In this document: piece by piece, positions 63,824 through 64,000 of the stretch | Numbering within the stretch: the first letter of the stretch is position 1 | How the letters are laid out: every line of letters begins with the position of its first letter | Virus record (IMG/VR): IMGVR_UViG_3300037296_000055 | Location: 1-64,000 of that record | Origin: a virus | Direction: 5' to 3' (one strand) | Length of the DNA stretch: 64,000 nucleotides | Position numbers and translations under genes: made by a program | The notes under the pieces: model-generated | The model's database searches: none | What the model saw: the letters and a program-made list of their open reading frames with translations, nothing else | Told to the model about the DNA's origin: nothing

Positions 63824-64000
63824 TGATCAGGACCTCCCAGTTCAGTGATGCTGTTGATGTCTTCCCACGAGAGGAACCACCGGACTTTGGTTTGTCTTGG
63901 ACGAGCGCACCCATGCTTATTGCGGGCCAGGGCAGAACACTTTTGTTCTTACCCCCCGGTTCGGGCATGTCGACCACTTCCGCCAGAACTGCTGCCGCTT
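63807..64000 (-). CDS. partial gene, C-terminal end only (5' end outside window)
   Basis: The open frame enters from the right edge and stops at 63807-63809, overlapping the next gene by 17 bases as is usual here. The visible residues include VVDMPEPGGKNKSVLPWPAI and end NWEVLINESLY. Too short to assign; probably another member of the same operon. Confidence 0.5.
   Translation of the reverse strand, partial: AAAVLAEVVDMPEPGGKNKSVLPWPAISMGALVQDKPKSGGSSRGKTSTASLNWEVLINESLY

Overview
This window is one contiguous stretch of a tailed double-stranded DNA bacteriophage genome; no host genes, tRNAs, integrase or CRISPR are visible. Four features point to a virulent phage with a long non-contractile (siphovirus-like) tail that carries a T7-like replication and transcription module: a single-subunit RNA polymerase, a T7-type DNA polymerase with a 5'-3' exonuclease, a 2348-residue tape measure, and a lambda-type -1 frameshift in the tail chaperone gene. 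The host cannot be named from the sequence. Genes are tightly packed. ATGA, TGATG and TAATG junctions are common, out-of-frame overlaps reach 90 bases, and several TTG/GTG starts follow strong Shine-Dalgarno sequences.

Layout. (1) Positions 1-24.3 kb, minus strand: early and middle genes. Nearest the promoters (about 24.3 to 15 kb) are small membrane, lipoprotein and unknown proteins. Farther left come nucleotide-pool enzymes, the T7-like RNA polymerase, an SSB-like protein, a phosphoesterase, a deoxyribosyltransferase-like protein, a nucleotidyltransferase-like protein, DNA polymerase and exonuclease. (2) Positions 24.31-24.81 kb: a divergent control region with leftward palindrome-bearing promoters, two tandem copies of a rightward 22-bp promoter-like element, and a segment able to form a 24-bp RNA helix. 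(3) Positions 24.8-57.5 kb, plus strand: late genes. The order is terminase, receptor-binding and appendage proteins, lysis genes, PhoH, portal, a giant 1506-residue MuF protein, a third copy of the 22-bp element, scaffold, capsid, connectors, tail tube, chaperones, terminator, tape measure and tail tip. (4) Positions 57.55-57.63 kb: two convergent terminators. (5) Positions 57.65-64 kb, minus strand: a peptide-ligation cluster containing ATP-grasp, two amidoligase-type proteins, a class II glutamine amidotransferase with a Cys4 tail, and a class I amidotransferase-like protein that has lost its cysteine.

The main discovery candidate is the 1506-residue protein at 37260-41780. Its N-terminus is a MuF/SPP1-gp7 minor head domain. 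Its C-terminal half carries every catalytic motif of a single-subunit (T7/N4-type) RNA polymerase: DxxGR, motif A Asp, motif B Lys and Tyr eight residues apart, and motif C HD. This would be a virion-packaged RNA polymerase tethered to a minor head protein. The phage therefore encodes two single-subunit polymerases and shows two classes of repeated promoter-like element. One class is a 45-bp element with a 6-bp inverted repeat next to TATAAT, present three times and facing the leftward genes. The other is the 22-bp element, present three times and facing the rightward late genes. The simplest model, which is inference, is a two-step cascade. The injected MuF-polymerase (or the host polymerase) reads the palindromic elements and makes early products including the T7-like polymerase; that enzyme then reads the 22-bp elements to make virion proteins.
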